DNA of 64,000 nucleotides from assembly GCF_002356295.1 (NCBI RefSeq), contig NZ_AP018042.1:2140361-2204360 (forward strand). The letters run 5' to 3'. Numbering within the stretch: the first letter of the stretch is position 1; each line of letters begins with the position of its first letter. Below the pieces are notes generated by a model. The model made no database searches. It was given only the letters and a program-made list of their open reading frames with translations, and had not been told where the DNA came from. This DNA is from Labilibaculum antarcticum. Lineage in GTDB: Bacteria > Bacteroidota > Bacteroidia > Bacteroidales > Marinifilaceae. Positions 18,346 to 25,726 of the stretch are shown one piece after another. The translations under genes were made by a program, and so were the position numbers.

Positions 18346-18753
18346 TTTAGTTAATATTAGTTTCAATTATATGTTATGATAACAATCTTAAGCGCCGTTT
18401 ATAAAACGACACTAAAATTCTTACTAAAGTATTAAATCTAAACTAAGATGCATACTGTCAAACCTGCCAACTTGCCTTTATTCACATAAAATATATTTTA
18501 AGGAGATGGCTATCTTGCTAAGGGAAAGAAAGGCTGGAGAGTGCTTGTGATGTAAATAAAAAATCCCATTAAACCCCAAACCTCTGAAGGGGCTTAAAAA
18601 AAGGAGTGCCAAGCATCTAGTCATAGCCTGACAGTTTATTTACAAACACCCCTCTATATCTCCCCTGAAAGGGAGACTTTAAAAAAACACCGCTCTGTAT
18701 CCCCCTTGAAATTCCCTTATACCCCAAACCTCTGAAGGGGCTTAAAAAATTTG

Positions 18754-18813
18754 CAGCTTATTTATAAAGTAGGGGCATGACCAAACCTTAACAAACAGGA
18801 TGCAATCGCGCAC
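18754..18813. repeat. 60-bp perfect direct repeat, right copy
   Basis: Identical to 16672-16731; see that entry. It is followed directly by the G/C-richer segment at 18815-18960. Confidence 0.9.
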
Positions 18814-19027
18814 TGATTTTTGGGTGGTTTTGGATTGAAAGCAGTTGACTGTATTCAAGAAAAGCGCCGTCAGGGTAAAAAAAACCGCTGACGGGCTTGG
18901 AGGGATGATAGCCCTTGCGGTCGTAGATCCCAGACGGCGGTTTGTAATTGTGATAAGACATTTTAGAGAATAGGTAGGCGGTATTTTAATAGGGAAAACA
19001 AGGCTGGAGAGTGCTTGTGATGTAAAT

Positions 19028-19065
19028 AAAAAATCCACGAAAGTGTGTACTTGCGTGGATTTTTT
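19028..19065. terminator. Bidirectional hairpin terminator downstream of the lipoprotein at 19217
   Basis: AAAAAATCCACG and CGTGGATTTTTT pair perfectly, extended by AAGT with ACTT around a GTGT loop and one A-G mismatch. A and T tracts flank the stem on both sides, so it can terminate in either direction. Near-identical hairpins occur at 20087-20126 and 21273-21310. Confidence 0.8.
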
Positions 19066-19216
19066 ATGTAGCGCTAATAGAACCCAATTAAATATTCATC
19101 GATTATAGGGTGTTGCGGTTCGTATATGGCGTAAGGTCATGAAATGTACTTAATTGTAGATAGGTACTCATCGCTGGCTTTTGCAAACCGCTCAGAGTTC
19201 TATTTATTACGGGCTT

Positions 19217-19717
19217 TTATTTGCTAACGATTACCAAATGTTTAGTCCATGCAGAAGGAATTACATTAATTCCATAAACTTTTAATTCTGTTTTATCTAT
19301 ACTGGCAGTTGATTTAGATAAAGTTTCATTCAAGAATTCAGTATCTAATTTATACATTGCTCCTGTTGCAGGGTCAATAATTAACATACCAATAACTCCA
19401 CCAAGAAGTATATTCCCAAAATACCAACCATCTAATTTGAAATTTACAGGAACAGTTTTGATATCATATCCATCTTTTGTAAATTTTACTTGATACTGTG
19501 CTTTCCCAAAAAAACCTGAACCTGCTCTTAATTTGATGGTTGCAGGTGTATTTCCTGCGTAGACTTCAACACCTTTCTTGTCGGTTATTACAATTCTCGC
19601 CTCTGAAGGTGAACTGTTAATAGAGATTGGGTAACTACTTTTACTCACAATACTCGCACAACTTGATAAGAGCAGGAACCCTCCGACTAAAAATAAACTT
19701 GCAATTCTTCTTACCAT
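19217..19717 (-). CDS. Lipoprotein with PEGA-like domain
   Basis: A 166-residue protein. The N-terminus MVRRIASLFLVGGFLLLSSC is a lipoprotein signal peptide with lipobox LSSC. After it the sequence ISINSSPSEARIVITDKKG and AGNTPATIKLRAG resembles a PEGA-type beta-sandwich, a fold common in surface lipoproteins. A hydrophobic stretch WYFGNILLGGVIGMLIID near residue 97 is followed by DPATGAMYKL, a combination often seen in small Bacteroidota and proteobacterial lipoproteins of unknown role. It stands alone between two copies of the intergenic repeat with a strong terminator behind it. Confidence 0.75.
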   Translation of the reverse strand: MVRRIASLFLVGGFLLLSSCASIVSKSSYPISINSSPSEARIVITDKKGVEVYAGNTPATIKLRAGSGFFGKAQYQVKFTKDGYDIKTVPVNFKLDGWYFGNILLGGVIGMLIIDPATGAMYKLDTEFLNETLSKSTASIDKTELKVYGINVIPSAWTKHLVIVSK

Positions 19718-20188
19718 CTTAATTGAATTTTATTGTTATACCTACTTCTGTTTTACGTCTTTTTTCGGTGTATTCCGACCTATCAGTTTTATCCATTAAT
19801 TAAAAAAAAAGTGTATTTATCGACCCATATAGGTTGGTAATACTGAGTTTTTACTGCTCGCCACGGCGGCTTAACTATTCAAAATACTCGAATACAAACA
19901 TCTTATGGTGATAATCTTAACTGTTAGCTATGAGATGACAGTAAGAGACTTATGAAGATATTAAATTTTAACTGAGATTCATACTGTCAAACCTGCCAAC
20001 TTGCCTTTTTTCACATAAAATATATTTTAAGGAGGTGACTATCTTGCTAAAGGAAAACAAGACCGGAGAGAGCTTGTGATGTAATTAAAAAATCCACGAA
20101 AGTGTGTGTACTTGCGTGGATTTTTTATGTAGCTCTTATTTAGCATTGCCCTTAGAGCACTTACTTTTGTTCTGCAATGGCAAGGGTC
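19718..20188. repeat. Intergenic element copy with terminator
   Basis: No gene. Bases 19908-20100 are a copy of the roughly 190-base intergenic element seen at 18376, and they run directly into a terminator hairpin at 20087-20126 almost identical to that at 19028. The part next to 19718 should hold the promoter of the PEGA-like lipoprotein gene. Confidence 0.7.
20087..20126. terminator. Bidirectional hairpin terminator downstream of the lipoprotein at 20189
   Basis: The 12-base arms AAAAAATCCACG and CGTGGATTTTTT match the hairpin at 19028 exactly; the loop is two bases longer. It lies about 60 bases past the stop of the minus-strand gene at 20189. Confidence 0.8.
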
Positions 20189-20902
20189 TTAAAGCTGTTT
20201 TCGTATATTTTTTAAAGCCATGGAAACAGACTGTCTCGACTTTGTTTCAGAATATTCATATTCCATGTAAAGAACCATCGGGGAACCTCCACCGCCATTA
20301 AAAATACCTATAAGCAATGTTACGTCTTTTTCTTCATGTGCATTGCGATAAACGGATAGTCCATCTTCCTCTGAATCGAATACAAAGCGTTCATCCATAT
20401 ATGCAGTTAAATCGTCTGAAGAAGTTTCAAGCACGATTACCATTGCACACATTAAGGAATCGCCCGGAGTAAAAAGATAGGCAATGGCAGGAGCTTGATC
20501 GGAATAGTCACTATACTCAATAGAACTCGTATAAGATTTATCAGGCTCACCCGCAATTTCGATTAGATCGCTTTGTGATATGCCCCAGTCGAGAATTGGA
20601 TCGGGATAGACATTGTACCTTCCCATAATTTCAACAGGAACTTCGATAACAAAGTCGTTACTTGATACTTCGACAAGGGTTTTCCCAACCTTATTGGCAG
20701 TTAGCAGTCCTATTGCTGATACATCGGCTAAATAGGTATTGGTCGAGAGATAAGCAATATCGAAATCTGATATGGCATCAATCTGTATTATATCCTCGGG
20801 ATATAAGGAAACTTCTGTTGTTTTAATAAGAAGCTCTTGTGGATCTTTATCACAGGCAAAACACAATAAAGAAGTAACAGCAATGAGTAGTAGTTTTTTC
20901 AT
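20189..20902 (-). CDS. Lipoprotein with a divergent Ig-like N-terminal domain
   Basis: A 237-residue protein with lipoprotein signal MKKLLLIAVTSLLCFAC (lipobox CFAC). Residues 25-92 resemble a degenerate Big_2 domain: a run of short strands with YLADVSAIGLLTANKVGKTL matching the typical A-x-V-x-x-x-G-x-x-T-A-x-x-x-G-x-T pattern. The remainder, starting around WGISQSDLIEIAGEPDKSY, is not recognised. It lies in the same lipoprotein-rich accessory stretch as the four-repeat Big_2 protein and is likewise bordered by intergenic repeat copies. Function is unknown; surface exposure is inferred. Confidence 0.7.
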   Translation of the reverse strand: MKKLLLIAVTSLLCFACDKDPQELLIKTTEVSLYPEDIIQIDAISDFDIAYLSTNTYLADVSAIGLLTANKVGKTLVEVSSNDFVIEVPVEIMGRYNVYPDPILDWGISQSDLIEIAGEPDKSYTSSIEYSDYSDQAPAIAYLFTPGDSLMCAMVIVLETSSDDLTAYMDERFVFDSEEDGLSVYRNAHEEKDVTLLIGIFNGGGGSPMVLYMEYEYSETKSRQSVSMALKNIRKQL

Positions 20903-21437
20903 AATAGTCGATTTAGGATGATGAATTAGCTCTGATTCTTTTTGAAATGTCTGAATCTTATTTCTGTAAACTCTATTATACTGTTACTCTCCCTAAAAGT
21001 TATCATTACAACAACATTAGTAGTGTTTTTCTGATGCATTTCAACCGACGCATGCATCCTTCTCTAAATTGATGCTCTCAAAATTTCCGGCCTTATCTCA
21101 CATATCCGGATCAAGAAAATATTTAATGTTAAGTAAACTGTAGAATGCCACTTCTAATTCATACTGTCAAATAGTCCCGTTTACTTTCTGAACACATCAT
21201 CCCTTTTAAGGGATAGATTATCAGGTTTTTACAAGGCAAGATGAGACTGGAGAGAGCTTGTGATGTAAAAACGAAAAATCCACGTAAGTGTGTACTTGCG
21301 TGGATTTTTCATGCAAACTCAACAGAATTGAGCTGTAGATGATCTTGCGAATTTAGGGCTCCTATGAAACACCAATCGGTATTACAGCCCGTTCTTTAAA
21401 CAGGAAACAAAGTCTGATGGCAGAACAATTTCAGAAA
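20903..21437. repeat. Intergenic region with diverged element copy and terminator
   Basis: No gene is seen. Bases 21127-21265 contain a diverged copy of the intergenic element (TCATACTGTCAAA, then GGAGAGAGCTTGTGATGTAA), followed by the terminator hairpin 21273-21310. The region between 20903 and 21100 is the presumed promoter of the lipoprotein gene. Confidence 0.6.
21273..21310. terminator. Bidirectional hairpin terminator downstream of the gene at 21438
   Basis: GAAAAATCCACG pairs with CGTGGATTTTTC, extended by AAGT and ACTT around GTGT. It is the third close copy of this hairpin and lies about 130 bases past the stop of the minus-strand gene. Confidence 0.8.
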
Positions 21438-21896
21438 CTATCTCTTCTTATGCTTCTTCTTATGCTTTCCGTGATTTTTAGAATGCTTATGGCCTTTATT
21501 CTTTTTATGATGAGAGTGATTTTTTAATCGGTGAAACTTGGCGGAGCCTGGCCTTACACCTGATTCTTTAGCGATATAACCCCATCCTCTACTTTTATGC
21601 TTTCTATAATTACAGATTACATCATCGACCGAGCGGTTCGAAACTTTAGAAATTTCGAGTGCTAAGTATATTTCGCCGGGAGCCATATTCAAAGTGCCCC
21701 GCATGTGTTCTATTTCCTTTTCGGGTACGTTATAGCCTATGCTTAAATCTGTTTGAAAGGCTCCAAAATCTAAATTTGCATTGGCATTAATCGTATTCAG
21801 ATCTGAATCGAACTGTAGATTACCTGTGTTAAAGGAAATTTGAGCTGAAGAGATAAGAGGTAGTAAAGTAAGGATTAGAATAATAATTTTTCTCAT
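21438..21896 (-). CDS. Secreted protein with Lys/His-rich tail
   Basis: A 152-residue protein with a Sec signal peptide (MRKIIILILTLLPLISSAQ). The mature part has a beta-rich segment to about residue 60, then a helical part with APGEIYLALEISKVSNRSVD and WGYIAKESGVRPGS, which resembles a pattern found in small periplasmic proteins of Bacteroidota. The last 30 residues are almost entirely lysine and histidine with a few glycine and asparagine residues, an extremely basic tail that could bind DNA, acidic polysaccharide or metal. Its function is unknown. Confidence 0.7.
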   Translation of the reverse strand: MRKIIILILTLLPLISSAQISFNTGNLQFDSDLNTINANANLDFGAFQTDLSIGYNVPEKEIEHMRGTLNMAPGEIYLALEISKVSNRSVDDVICNYRKHKSRGWGYIAKESGVRPGSAKFHRLKNHSHHKKNKGHKHSKNHGKHKKKHKKR

Positions 21897-22058
21897 GCTG
21901 TTATTTTATTGTTTGAAAATCAATCTTACTTGAACTACCAAAAAGTTTTTTTATTGCTTGAATATCTATTTGATGGGCTGGTATCGGACGATTAGCACAT
22001 CATATTTTGAATCTAGCACTAAATCGCGGCGGATTTAGGCCTCAAGGTTTCCCTTGCA

Positions 22059-22340
22059 TTATAGCAGAGATGCAATTTTAGAAAACCCCTCTTTAAACGA
22101 ATCTGCGGCAGAGGAAAAAGCACTTTTTACCTCGTCCCACTTTTCATCAGAAGCATTAAAAAGCGCTTCATGCTTAGCCTGAAGTTCTTCTTTTTTAGTC
22201 TTCAGGTTGTTAAGTTGTTCTTCATACTCTGCTTTAACATCTCCCTTCACCTTGTCTTGTTTAGCTTCCAATTCGTTGATCTTTGCGTAAATATCATCAA
22301 TGCTTTTTTTCGCTTTATTTTTGAAATCTTCTTTGTTCAT
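22059..22340 (-). CDS. sll1863-like coiled-coil stress protein
   Basis: A 93-residue cytosolic protein composed mainly of a coiled coil: KKSIDDIYAKINELEAKQDK then a long Lys/Glu-rich helix, and the family-like ending DEKWDEVKSAFSSAADSFKEG. This matches the small sll1863-type stress-response proteins of Bacteroidota and cyanobacteria, whose mechanism is not established. Its C-terminal W-x-E-V-K-x-x-F pattern is shared with the lipoprotein at 23221 (EKWNDFKNEFNHDMNELGKAF), suggesting related partners. It forms part of a minus-strand cluster running to the universal stress protein at 24223. Confidence 0.75.
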   Translation of the reverse strand: MNKEDFKNKAKKSIDDIYAKINELEAKQDKVKGDVKAEYEEQLNNLKTKKEELQAKHEALFNASDEKWDEVKSAFSSAADSFKEGFSKIASLL

Positions 22341-22512
22341 AATTCAAATTTTTAAGTGATTAAAAAAAGCCTACTCTAAAGGATTTTCGGCTTACTCCAT
22401 TATTTAATTTTCTTTCTATTCATTTTTTTCCAATGTAAAAATCATTTCTCCCTAGCAAAAATCAGAGCAATTCCAGTTGCTCTTTTTTACCGACTGATTA
22501 AGTATCTAAAAA

Positions 22513-22908
22513 TTAGATGCAATTAATATTATTTTCAAAATGTTCTTTTACGAAAGCATGCATCTGATTTTCCGTTAAATTGTCAGCTGTTTCAGTGTCA
22601 ATCTTAATATTATTAAAATGACTATCTTCTTTTAATAAGTTATGCAATTCTATTTTGGCATTGGTCGGCCCAAATAATATTACTTCTGAATAGTCCTTTA
22701 TAACTTCTCTTAACCTTTTAAAAAATTCTGAAAGCTCACCTTTCTCAGTATTATGCTTCAGACTTTCATCCTTACCAAAGTTTTGATTTTCGCCTTGTAA
22801 GGATAAGGATTCAATTGTTTTTGATGTAATTGTATTTTTATTTATTTCTATTATGTGAGCTATGGTATGATCCATCCAAACACCCAGTTTTTTCTTAGAG
22901 ATTTTCAT
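22513..22908 (-). CDS. Small protein of the baeRF/host-attachment-like type
   Basis: A 131-residue soluble protein. It opens with KLGVWMDHTIAHIIEI, a pattern seen in Bacteroidota relatives of bacterial release-factor-like (baeRF) or host-attachment proteins, and contains VILFGPTNAKIELHNLL near residue 80, reminiscent of the nucleotide/RNA-binding turn of those proteins. Assignment is tentative. The upstream region carries a 36-base element (22984-23019) repeated before the universal stress protein gene, so the two genes are probably co-regulated. Confidence 0.55.
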   Translation of the reverse strand: MKISKKKLGVWMDHTIAHIIEINKNTITSKTIESLSLQGENQNFGKDESLKHNTEKGELSEFFKRLREVIKDYSEVILFGPTNAKIELHNLLKEDSHFNNIKIDTETADNLTENQMHAFVKEHFENNINCI

Positions 22909-22983
22909 ATGTTTTTTTATTCGTTTTTTATTCGTTTTTTATTTGTCATATGGAACTTACCATGCTGGAATAATCATCTCCTG

Positions 22984-23019
22984 TGTGTCAAAATCACTTT
23001 GGCATGGACGTTTCATATT
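22984..23019 (-). promoter_or_regulatory. Conserved upstream element, copy A
   Basis: This 36-base block differs at one position from 24302-24337. It contains TCAAAATCACTTTGGCATG and ends in ACGTTTCATATT. A second shared block (GGAATAATCATC) lies between it and the gene. Copy A precedes the small gene at 22908 and copy B the universal stress gene at 24223, both on the minus strand, so it is probably a shared promoter or operator. Confidence 0.65.
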
Positions 23020-23032
23020 AAATAATTTGAAT

Positions 23033-23188
23033 TTATTTTTTATTTGATAATTTTTTATCGAACACTATTCTGATTAGAACAATTAAGCCTGCAAATGCAA
23101 GCCATAAATGAACAATTGATGAAGGTTTAAAAAGAATTATCCAGATTATAATTAATAATCCAGCAATTACATAAAGTAGATTTTTCAT
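23033..23188 (-). CDS. Small lmo0937/DUF5670-like membrane protein
   Basis: A 51-residue protein. The translation is MKNLLYVIAGLLIIIWIILF, then KPSSIVHLWLAFAGLIVLIR and a basic tail. Two hydrophobic helices separated by a short loop ending in -IVH-, plus a basic C-terminus, match the lmo0937-type small membrane family, and the gene at 24515 is a second member (MGNFLYVIAVFLLIAWAIGF). It lies between two coiled-coil stress-type genes on the same strand. Its role is unknown; relatives are associated with envelope or general stress. Confidence 0.7.
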   Translation of the reverse strand: MKNLLYVIAGLLIIIWIILFKPSSIVHLWLAFAGLIVLIRIVFDKKLSNKK

Positions 23189-23220
23189 GATCTTTGAATT
23201 ATTTAAATAATATCGAATGT

Positions 23221-23682
23221 TTATTCTATATTTTCAACTGTTAAATCTTTAAAAGCTTTACCCAATTCATTCATATCATGGTTAAACTCATTTTTAAAAT
23301 CATTCCATTTCTCCTGTCCGTCATCTTTATATCCTGCCAGTTTATTTTTTAATTCGTTGTTTTTATTTTCCAACTCAACCAACGATTTATTATAGTCAGT
23401 ATTAATTTCCTTTTTTTCACTTGCCAGTCTGACCTTAATTTCCTTAATATTATTCTCCTGAACAATAATTATCTTTTCAGCTTCTATTTTGAATTGCTCA
23501 TAGTTACTAATAGTATCCAGCCTGATATCGTATAAGTCATTCTTCGAATCGGCCAAATCCATTTTGGCATCCTGTACTTCCTCTTCTGCATTTTTCACTT
23601 TTTTTGCTGTTGATTGGCAGCTGGAAAATAGTGTTACAGTCAGTAAAAGGATGCCCGCCACGAATAAAATTGAATTTTTCAT
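23221..23682 (-). CDS. Coiled-coil lipoprotein of the stress cluster
   Basis: A 153-residue lipoprotein: signal peptide with lipobox FSSC at residues 19-22, then an almost continuous coiled coil rich in Glu, Lys and Asn (EEEVQDAKMDLADSKNDLYD). The end, QEKWNDFKNEFNHDMNELG, resembles the C-terminus of the cytosolic coiled-coil protein at 22059, so it looks like a membrane-anchored relative of the sll1863-like protein. It probably sits in the periplasm. It starts 32 bases before the small membrane gene and follows the universal stress gene on the same strand. Confidence 0.75.
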   Translation of the reverse strand: MKNSILFVAGILLLTVTLFSSCQSTAKKVKNAEEEVQDAKMDLADSKNDLYDIRLDTISNYEQFKIEAEKIIIVQENNIKEIKVRLASEKKEINTDYNKSLVELENKNNELKNKLAGYKDDGQEKWNDFKNEFNHDMNELGKAFKDLTVENIE

Positions 23683-23740
23683 ATTTTTGAATATTAATTT
23701 GTTACTTATTTTATTTCTCTATTTAAGCCAAAATAGGTTA

Positions 23741-24223
23741 TTACCGCTTTTTAGTAGGAACAATAAATAAAGGAATATCGCTTTCTTGCAACACTTTTTC
23801 AGCTACACTTCCCATTAGTATATTTTCCAACATTTTTTTGCTGTGCGATCCCATTACAATAATATCTGCATGTTCCTTTTTTGCTGAATTTATTATTGAT
23901 TCGGAAAAATCACCCTCCTGAACAATGGTTTTTATAGTCTTATCACCCAAGTGATCTTTCATTTTATCAAGGAAATGATTTGAAGCAGTAATTAAATTAT
24001 CAACAGTATCCTTTTTTACTTGATTCATGGCCATCACACCGGAATATCCTAGAATTGGAGAAGAAGCCATTGATGAATAATATTTTATATCAGTAATTGA
24101 ATGCATCAGAATAACTTCAGCTTTCATTGCAGTTGCTAAAGCAAAACCCATTTCAGCTACTTTTTGTGCTGTTGGATCATAATCAAGTGCGATCATAACC
24201 TTTTCCATTTTAAGAGTTTTCAT
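23741..24223 (-). CDS. Universal stress protein, single UspA domain
   Basis: A 160-residue UspA-fold protein. The N-terminal strand KVMIALDYDPTAQKVAE and the C-terminal nucleotide motif G-S-H-x9-MGSV (IVMGSHSKK then MGSVAEKVL) are characteristic of ATP-binding Usp proteins, ending with DIPLFIVP. The protein is cytosolic. It heads the stress cluster on the minus strand and has the conserved upstream element at 24302-24337, plus a small hairpin (TCCCGAA-AACT-TTCGGGA, 24255-24272) in its leader. A second, two-domain Usp lies at 60731. Confidence 0.93.
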   Translation of the reverse strand: MKTLKMEKVMIALDYDPTAQKVAEMGFALATAMKAEVILMHSITDIKYYSSMASSPILGYSGVMAMNQVKKDTVDNLITASNHFLDKMKDHLGDKTIKTIVQEGDFSESIINSAKKEHADIIVMGSHSKKMLENILMGSVAEKVLQESDIPLFIVPTKKR

Positions 24224-24301
24224 ATGTTTATAATTTTAAGTTTTTGTCATATGGTCCCGAAAACTTTCGGGATTACCATGCAGGAATAATCATCGTCCTA
24301 A

Positions 24302-24337
24302 TGTGTCAAAATCACTTTGGCATGAACGTTTCATATT
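24302..24337 (-). promoter_or_regulatory. Conserved upstream element, copy B
   Basis: Second copy of the 36-base element described at 22984-23019, with one difference (A for G before ACGTTTC). It lies about 80-115 bases before the universal stress protein start. The conserved GGAATAATCATC block follows at the same relative position as in copy A. Confidence 0.65.
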
Positions 24338-24492
24338 GCGAAAGTGTTTTAAATAAAAAAAAACACTGTGGATTAATGTTGAAAAAGCACATTAAAAAAA
24401 TTATAAAAAATGCCGATTGTGACACTCAGTATTTTATGTGATTTTTCACAACACGATTATAGGAGCTCAATTGCACTATGTTCTTATCAATT

Positions 24493-24524
24493 ATAAGATT
24501 ATAAGATTATAAGATTATAAGATT
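24493..24524. repeat. Four tandem copies of ATAAGATT
   Basis: An 8-base unit repeated four times without change. It overlaps the stop codon of the small membrane protein gene at 24515, and the last unit merges into its coding end. Such repeats change copy number easily, but here only sequence after the stop would be altered. Confidence 0.85.
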
Positions 24525-24670
24525 TTTCTACCACTAATAATCCTTAGAATAACTGAAATGAGTGCTATTACTAGAAGAATGTGAATAATACCACCTAAAT
24601 TATAAGCAAGAAAGCCTATGGCCCATGCTATAAGCAAGAATACTGCGATGACATAAAGAAAATTTCCCAT
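24515..24670 (-). CDS. Small lmo0937/DUF5670 family membrane protein
   Basis: I take the internal ATG at 24670, giving 51 residues: two hydrophobic helices (FLYVIAVFLLIAWAIGFLAY and IIHILLVIALISVILRII) with the family loop NLGGIIH and the basic end SGRKIL. The longer upstream extension is not membrane-like and is unlikely to be translated. The protein is a close relative of the one at 23033, so the stress cluster has two copies on either side of the Usp gene. Inner-membrane location is expected; its function is unknown. Confidence 0.75.
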   Translation of the reverse strand: MGNFLYVIAVFLLIAWAIGFLAYNLGGIIHILLVIALISVILRIISGRKIL

Positions 24671-25319
24671 AATTTGTTTTTTAGTCTGTTTATCATTTAC
24701 AACTACAAAAGCTTTACCCAATTCATATCTCTGTTGTCAATTTCTTCTTGAGCTTACTTTCTGTTCATTCCAATTTCTTCTTAATTCAGTTGTGTTCAGA
24801 ATTTAAGATGTTATTGCCGCTGCTGGAAATACAATTATGAATAAAGTATCACCTCATAAAGGTCAGGCTAAATACAAAAGAAACCATTACATAATTTTGT
24901 GTGTTAGTTACACAATTCTCATTCTAAAATAATACAAATGTATTTGACTGTAAATTAGATAACTTAGAATATGATTGTAGGAGTGAGTTTTAAATTGTTG
25001 CCATAATAGGCTTAGAATTTAATCTCCATTGATAAGAAGTATCACTTTGGATGTTATACATTTATTGGGCATGGTAATTCTTGAGCACTTTCGGTATTTT
25101 ATATGGTGTTATTCATTTGAATATTATTTGCTAGATTAATTGAATGTTTTGTTCATGCTTGAGTCCATATTCTTGTGTACATCTGTTTAACCCGCAATAA
25201 TTTGGATAAGGGGTTGTGTTTTAAGCATGTCCTCTTGTGCGAGCTCGACTGAAAATAATTATCTCCCTCGCATGAGGGTTTCATGGTTTTACCCAACATT
25301 AAGTTTATAAAATGTAACG
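24671..25319. other. Non-coding region between stress cluster and gene remnant
   Basis: No supported gene. The sequence is A/T-rich with scattered stops in all frames. A compact hairpin CCCTC-GCAT-GAGGG is at 25265-25278, just past the stop of the pyruvate-oxidase-like remnant. The part near 24670-24960 should contain the promoter of the small membrane protein. Confidence 0.5.
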
Positions 25320-25710
25320 CTAGGCTGTAAAATCGATGCATTGTTGAACAATGTCCTGTGGCATTGCATTGACCATGAACCCATTATTGAACGAAACCAG
25401 TATTTTTAACTCGCCTGTTCCATCAATATAGCCTGTAGCCCATACGCAACACATTCCTGTATTTACCGTGAAAATAGCATCTTTGGCAGCCAGGTCATTA
25501 ATCACAGAAATAACAAATTCAATATGAATTTCATTGGGTTTCCCGATATTCTTTACGGCGAACTGTAACTTATTTTTGACTTCCTTATAAAATTACAATT
25601 GCTGATCAAGAAAAGTGGCATCTTCCTTCGTTCCTAACAGAGGCAAGAGCGCCTGTAAGGTATCTTTCACATCTCCAGAAAGTCCCCGAGATTTCGAGTT
25701 AAATGTCAAT
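25320..25710 (-). pseudogene. Remnant of a pyruvate oxidase/dehydrogenase-like TPP enzyme
   Basis: Read on the minus strand, this stretch gives GLSGDVKDTLQALLPLLGTK, then a stop, then KVKNKLQFAVKN and, further on, AKDAIFTVNTGMCCVWATGY and LVSFNNGFMVNAMPQDIVQQ. These match the middle of PoxB/pyruvate-oxidase-type thiamine-diphosphate enzymes, in order and with normal spacing. The N-terminal third and the C-terminal TPP-binding G-D-G region are missing, and an in-frame stop interrupts the fragment, so it is a decayed gene. It lies directly upstream of nothing intact and just downstream of the APC permease gene end. Confidence 0.78.
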
Positions 25711-25726
25711 TTGAAGAATCTTATTT

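Larger units (their letters stand above)
18346..19216. repeat. Long repeat-rich intergenic region
   Basis: No convincing gene. From 18376 to about 18565 lies one copy of a roughly 190-base intergenic element also found at 19908-20100, 21127-21265 and 32517-32700, with shared blocks such as CTGTCAAACCTGCCAACTTG. Copies of the AGGGGCTTAAAA repeat follow at 18574-18635 and 18722-18753, then the right 60-bp direct repeat. Bases 18815-18960 are richer in G and C and look like a protein-coding scrap. A second fragment of the intergenic element (GGAGAGTGCTTGTGATGTAA) and a strong hairpin at 19028-19065 end the region. Confidence 0.65.

Noticed and set aside
18742-19038. A 98-residue minus-strand frame as a gene
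   Set aside because: It covers the 60-bp repeat, a G/C-rich scrap and part of the intergenic element; no family features and no ribosome site.
24302-24337. A sigma-54 type promoter (TGGCATG...TTTCA) on the plus strand
   Set aside because: The -12 element does not match TTGC, and no plus-strand gene follows; both copies serve minus-strand genes.
24244-24441. Plus-strand frame of 65 residues before the universal stress gene
   Set aside because: It overlaps the conserved upstream element and the small hairpin of the leader and shows no coding character.
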